Of a DNA stretch of 64,000 nt, positions 59,375 to 64,000 are shown in pieces (the first letter of the stretch is position 1; each line of letters opens with the position of its first letter). Source of the stretch: Rhyzopertha dominica (Eukaryota; Arthropoda; Insecta; Coleoptera; Bostrichidae); assembly GCA_025024175.1 (NCBI GenBank), contig QCXZ01000003.1:54702023-54766022 (forward strand). Direction: 5' to 3'. The translations under genes were made by a program, and so were the position numbers. A model generated the notes under the pieces. It was not told the DNA's origin, made no database searches, and was given only the letters and a program-made list of their open reading frames with translations.

Positions 59375-60510
59375 ATAATCTTGTTAACTTCTTTCGTTCA
59401 TACCTCAGTGCAAGGCAATGTGGAAATAATAATTGTAGTTCTTAATAGTTTTACTACAACTAGCGGTGCTCCACAAGGCAGTAATCTTGCTCCGCTTTTA
59501 TTCGCGCTGTTTATAAACGACATTGTGGCTTGTATTCCTAGTAAGTGTTTATTATTCGCTGATGATATCGGGCTGTAAGCAGTGTCTGTAAATGTAATTT
59601 ATTGCATACTGATCTGAATAATGTCAGCCAATGGTGTTATCGCAACCGCTTATTCCTAAATATTGATAAATGTTATGTGATGTCATACACATTGAAACTT
59701 TCTGGGGTAGACTTTCAGTACACCATAGGGGGCATTCCACTACATCGATGCTCAATTTTTAAAGATTTAGGTGTCACGTTCGGCCTAAAACTAGGTTTCA
59801 ACCACCACATTACGAGTATCTGCTCTAAAGCCATTCAAGTGTTGGGTTTTATAAAAAGAAACGCCGCAGACTTTACCAGCGTTGATACCTTTGCGTGCCT
59901 TCTCCGTGCTTTTGTTGTATCCACACTCGAATATTTTTCGGTAGTATGGAATCTATGTTACGAAAAATACGTCCATCAAATTAAGCCAATTCAAAAGAAA
60001 TTTTTACAAATTTTACACTACTTTTAGTTTGGATTTTATCCACCTATTAATACGGAATATACCCTTCTATTAACATTATTTGATATCATGTCTATGAGAA
60101 TTCGAAGGATAGTATTCTTGTTAAGTTTACTATTTAAATTGTTAAATGGTATTATCGACTGCTCAGAACTGTTGGGGCAGCTGAGCTTTAGTTTTTCGTC
60201 CAGGTATTAAACACCGCCGGTGTTTTAACTTGCCTAATTTCAGCACCAATATGCTACGGAAGTCACCTTTGGTTCAAGACAATATAATGAGGTGAGCGGT
60301 CTGGTTGACCTGTTTTGACAGTCAGAGCAGAAATTTAAAGCTAGTGTAAGAGAGTTTTTGTTGTCGAAATATGGCCGTGATGCCTGATTTTTCATTACTA
60401 GCTTGTTGTATGTAATATGTATTATTATGCTTTATTTTACATGGTTATCTTTGCCGTCTGTAATTGGGTGCAAGACCTGTTAAACAATAAACGAACATTA
60501 AACACTAATT
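59375..60510 (+). pseudogene. Jockey-type LINE reverse transcriptase relic B
   Basis: Starts with LVNFFRSYLSARQ (about 59381), then in another frame SGAPQGSNLAPLLFALFIND (from about 59464) and LLFADDIGL with the catalytic FADD. A stop follows at 59576. The frame resumes with LNNVSQWCYRNRLFLNIDKC, then KDLGVTFGLKLGF and ACLLRAFVVSTLEYFSVVW, to a stop at 60025. Further C-terminal pieces (FGFYPPINTEY, FKLLNGIIDC, LPNFSTNMLRKSPL) extend to about 60260. The tail ends near CAATAAACGAACATTAAAC. Only 30-45% similar by eye to relic A, so a different family. 5' truncated. Confidence 0.82.
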
Positions 60511-63167
60511 TCATACTGAGCCAACCTATACTACATGCAAGCATATTCAGTGATTAGTAACATCGCTCTGCAATTTCTGAAAGCCTCTCTAATCCTATCA
60601 GTCATGCTCAAACATGTCATCCACCACTTTAGTAACTAGCCAATATACATGTCAGGATATTCAGTGAAAACTAATATCTAAATCTTTTTTTTTTTAAGTT
60701 AACACTTCAAGTGGACGTTAACTATTCTTTTTTGTCATTTCCTGAAAGCCCCCGGCTATGTAATCGTAGTAATCGTATCTAACAAATAAAACATTCAAAT
60801 ACTATTAATGCTGTGCATTACACGTCTGTAAGTGACGTCTAATAGTAATAGGTCTTTCATATTATACTGCTTAGTATTTAAGTTAAATTTTGCTTACATT
60901 TTATGCATCTTTTTGGTTATATGCAAAACGCAAATCAGCACATATATGTGTCACGTCTAAAATAATTTCAGTCAGCGGTTATGGTGTTAAGCGATTTCCC
61001 AAGCGAAACAAACTGGTAAAAGAATTGATGCAACTTTGCTGGTGTTTATTTTTACAAAATAATGAATAATATATATCATTAAGTCGAAACTCCAGCTATA
61101 TGACAATATAAAGCATTCCCAGTCGTTGAAAGATGACTTATTTGTCAAAAAAATCAATAATGGATCCGTTGCATGTCGTTTAACATATAACCAATTACAT
61201 ACTTACTTTTAAAAGAAAATGTTGATATTATGATTATTATTGCGCAAGTACGCGTACAAATAAACATATGTACAAGCAAAAATCTATAAGATCCTAAACA
61301 GAGCAGTACAATCTGACCCACTTTCTGAGTAAGCATATTTCGTTAGATGTATGCGTGTGCGTCTTTGTATTCTTGTATCTTGACGTGGACACGTGTACTT
61401 TGAAAATGTGGCAAGGAGGTAGTTAACTTTAAGCTAAAATGAAACAGACAAAAATTAATATTTCAAAGTAATTCTATTTCACTAGACTCTTTTCGCTGGG
61501 TTTTCCTGTACTTAACCACCGTAACATGTCCTAGTTCGTAAAGCCACCGCTAGATAGCATATAAGCATCTTAACAAAATGACCCCGAAAGTGCGATGTAG
61601 GACGTTTCCACGTCAAAAATATGCAATGCTTAGCATAGAACCGAATAGCGCCTAATAGTAATGGGAATTGAATTATTTGGCACTATCCTACAAATGAAAT
61701 TAATGATGGGTCGTAAATCAGTAAAACGATGGTGCATCGAATTTCATTGGACAATAAATTATACGTATATGACATGTTTCTGTACCATTTGTACGCCATC
61801 TTGCGGCCATTTTTAAAACTTGTAAAAGTTTTCCAGCTATTTTTCTTGGACTGTCAGTAATACAATTTTTTCGCTGAAGCTCTATCATATATAGTTAAGG
61901 GAATATCTTACCTTGCCACCCGTAGTGAGACACCCTTTAAATAAGAACGCTACTAATGGAAATGTAGAAATTAAAGTAAAATGTATCGTTAAAAGCATAT
62001 ATGGCAAGACTATATTTGTGCCTTGTATATGAGAATAACCTAATATTCACCACGTGTGCTACAGCGCTAGGCACATTACGATCTTAGTAAGCAACAGTTT
62101 GCCATCAAAGCTTATTACATGACACGTATGCGAAAGCCTTTAATGCAACGCTCAACACCCGTAAATTTATTGAATTCGAAAGGATAATACTAACACAGCA
62201 AGAGAAATTAGCGCAGTTGCAAAGAGCCGTAAATTCAAACTAGTGCGGAATATGACGAAATCTAAACAATCGTTGCCAGCTAAGATTGTTATAAGTGGAA
62301 CTGTGTATTTTAAGTGGTTAAAATTATCTAGTCTGCTCCGTATTTGAATCAGCTACTGCATCTAAGGACAAAATGCTGTCTAAGGTAATCGCTCAGTACA
62401 GGAATATTTTTATTTCTTCGCAAAGCTTCCGACTTAGCAATACAGTTAAGTTCAGGTGGTGTATACAGTTTCATTGCCATGCCAATTATTCAAACTGAAA
62501 TTTCTCTATTGATGTTAGACGTCATCATACATAATGCAATCCATATGCTTAATGCATTTCATAAGATAAGAAAACTACTCGACAATTATATATCTAGCTA
62601 GGAATGAACAAACCTGATCAAACTTTATCAAAATTCTGAAACAAGACGAAATAGGGTATACCACACCTCGGCAAAATAACCAACAGGTGGTTGCTGTAAG
62701 AAATGCCCGCAATAACCCTTCAAGCGTTCTGGGGAATTCCTGGGCGGTGATTTGGGAAAACTATTGCTATGAACGCGGTAGTAAAGTGCTAAGCTCACAG
62801 AAAAGCAACAACGTAGGAAAGCTTCTAACCCAGTTGCACGCAGTTCCAAGTTAGCGAGGTTTCCTACTAAAGGACTAAATGCAAAGGGTAATGCGGCACG
62901 ACCATAATGTTAACTTCGACGCCAGTCTGAGGTAATTGCGCGTTAAACGCAACGATTTCGAGAAGCGGCGTCGCCCATAAATTTAATTTGATATGTGATA
63001 CTTAATGAACGAAACTGATATTGAAGCCAGTTTAATTATTATTGTACGTATCTTAGTTTGGATTCTTTAGATGAATTTCTTACCATGACTTTCAGGAGAA
63101 CGATCCTGACCGACGTTTACAATTTGAGACGTGCTTATGAGACCTTAACTTTTTAAGAAATCTTCCG
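60511..63167. other. No gene recognised
   Basis: AT-rich with short frames only (61154-61336 and 62628-62849 minus). 62700-62960 is less AT-rich, without a recognisable product. Confidence 0.35.
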
Positions 63168-63660
63168 TTTTCCGAAGAAACAACTTTTTATTTAAACGGC
63201 ACAATCAATCATCACATTGCTGCTACTGGGCAAAACACTGGGTGCGTGAGGTACAGACACAACGTCCTCAGGAACTTAATGTTTGGGCATGTTTGATATT
63301 AGTTAACGCATTACCGATCGCTACTTTTTGGGGGTAATCTTAGGGTGGATAGGCATTTCGAATTTCTTAGAGATGATTTGGTACCTGTATTGACTGAGAT
63401 ATTTCCGAACAAGCTGGACATTTTGGTATAGCGGTACGTCGCTTTCCTGATGACGTTTTTGATAATAGATGGATAGATTGCGGGGGAGTTGTAGAATACC
63501 TACCCCGATCGCCATATCTGATTCCTTTAGATTTTTCTCAGAGGTCATTTAAAAAGTAGAGTATACTAGACTGTCCGCACACACTGGAATAATGGGGTCG
63601 TTCACATCTGTAGAAACAACCTGCATCGACGCAAAATTCCGAATCTTTGTCACTGTTTAT
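63168..63660 (+). pseudogene. Tc1/mariner-superfamily DDE transposase relic
   Basis: FSEETTFYLNGTINHH (from 63168) corresponds to the FSDEa.F.lnG.vnr.n block that holds the first catalytic aspartate (here E). Then GQNTGCVRYRHNV, LLFGGNLRVDRHFEFLRDDL with LVPVLTEIFPNKLD, and in another frame VFDNRWIDCGGVVEYLPRSP with YLIPLDF. These match f.G.lt...Yl..l.......l..lf and then vFp.rWigr.g...WpprSPDLtPLDff. The catalytic aspartate in SPDL is tyrosine. A TVRTHWNN-like tail extends to about 63620. Stops and frameshifts show it is dead. The last 340 bases of the window hold nothing further I can support. Confidence 0.7.
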
Positions 63661-64000
63661 GCATCACACAACACTTGGTTTCGTATAACCTCTTTTTGTT
63701 ACGACAAAATAAATTATTAAAATTTAAAATTCTGAAGACGACGCGTCATAGTCCGCAAGCCAATAAATAGCAAGATTGTATTGTCGTATTGCTCGTATAT
63801 TCCTAATATTTAATAATTTCTTTCTACTTTAATATACATCACACAGAAAAACTGAAAAATACGGATCCCTTTACTTTCGATGTAGATTGATATTCCGAAT
63901 TAAACAGTTAAAAGAAACTGGGTGAACGACAAGCTCGTATTCGGGCTGAAATGCAATGCGTTGTTGGACGCTGCGACCAAAGTGTCTGTTAATTCATTAA

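Noticed and set aside
1..64000. CRISPR arrays, bacterial genes, rRNA
   Set aside because: No regularly spaced repeats, ribosome-binding sites or rRNA-like sequence; the content is eukaryotic.

Overview
The window is AT-rich eukaryotic DNA from an animal, most likely an insect. It has no operons, ribosome-binding sites or compact genes. It is a graveyard of transposon families that co-occur in arthropod genomes: Penelope-like elements with GIY-YIG endonuclease, Ty3/Gypsy, Jockey-type LINEs, mariner/Tc1, hAT, PIF/Harbinger, Crypton-like and Helentron-like elements, and tRNA-derived SINEs. I found no host gene I can name. The species assignment is inference from repeat content only.

Layout. 0-1.5 kb: Penelope-like element (PLE family 1). 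3.5-5.2 kb: hAT element with an 8-bp target duplication, followed by a Tc1-like relic. 8.5-9.5 kb: internally deleted Gypsy relic. 10.8-11.4 kb: two inverted PLE family 2 ends. 12.7 kb: a 135-bp tandem duplication. 17.3-17.9 kb: SINE next to a PLE endonuclease relic. 20 and 24 kb: mariner relics. 25.7-27.8 kb: a cluster of a TIR element, a mini-PLE foldback with a 12-bp target duplication, a ~475-bp long foldback and a Crypton-like recombinase relic. 32.4-40.1 kb: a complete young Ty3/Gypsy retrotransposon on the minus strand. 40.4-42.7 kb: a decayed PIF/Harbinger element whose two genes interlock. 47.5-48.4 kb: LINE relic. 48.8-52.3 kb: a three-level nest (TIR element, then PLE, then two Helentron-like elements). 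53.4-54.2 kb: third Helentron-like copy. 54.6-55.0 kb: SINE. 57-58 and 59.4-60.5 kb: two LINE relics in opposite orientation. 63.2-63.7 kb: a decayed DDE transposase.

The only element that looks functional is the Ty3/Gypsy retrotransposon. It has near-identical 1.5-kb LTRs, an 18/18 primer site for tRNA-Lys, intact gag and pol, and a polypurine tract. At the gag-pol junction a canonical G_GGA_AAC slip site is followed by a well-formed predicted pseudoknot.

The most informative structure is the 48.8-52.3 kb nest. The intact PLE at the window start serves as an empty site for the two Helentron-like insertions, showing A|T insertion without target duplication. A second copy of the TIR element at 25.7 kb serves as the empty site for the PLE and confirms its 12-bp duplication. 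PLE termini occur in inverted pairs at three places, which seems to be how these families insert here.
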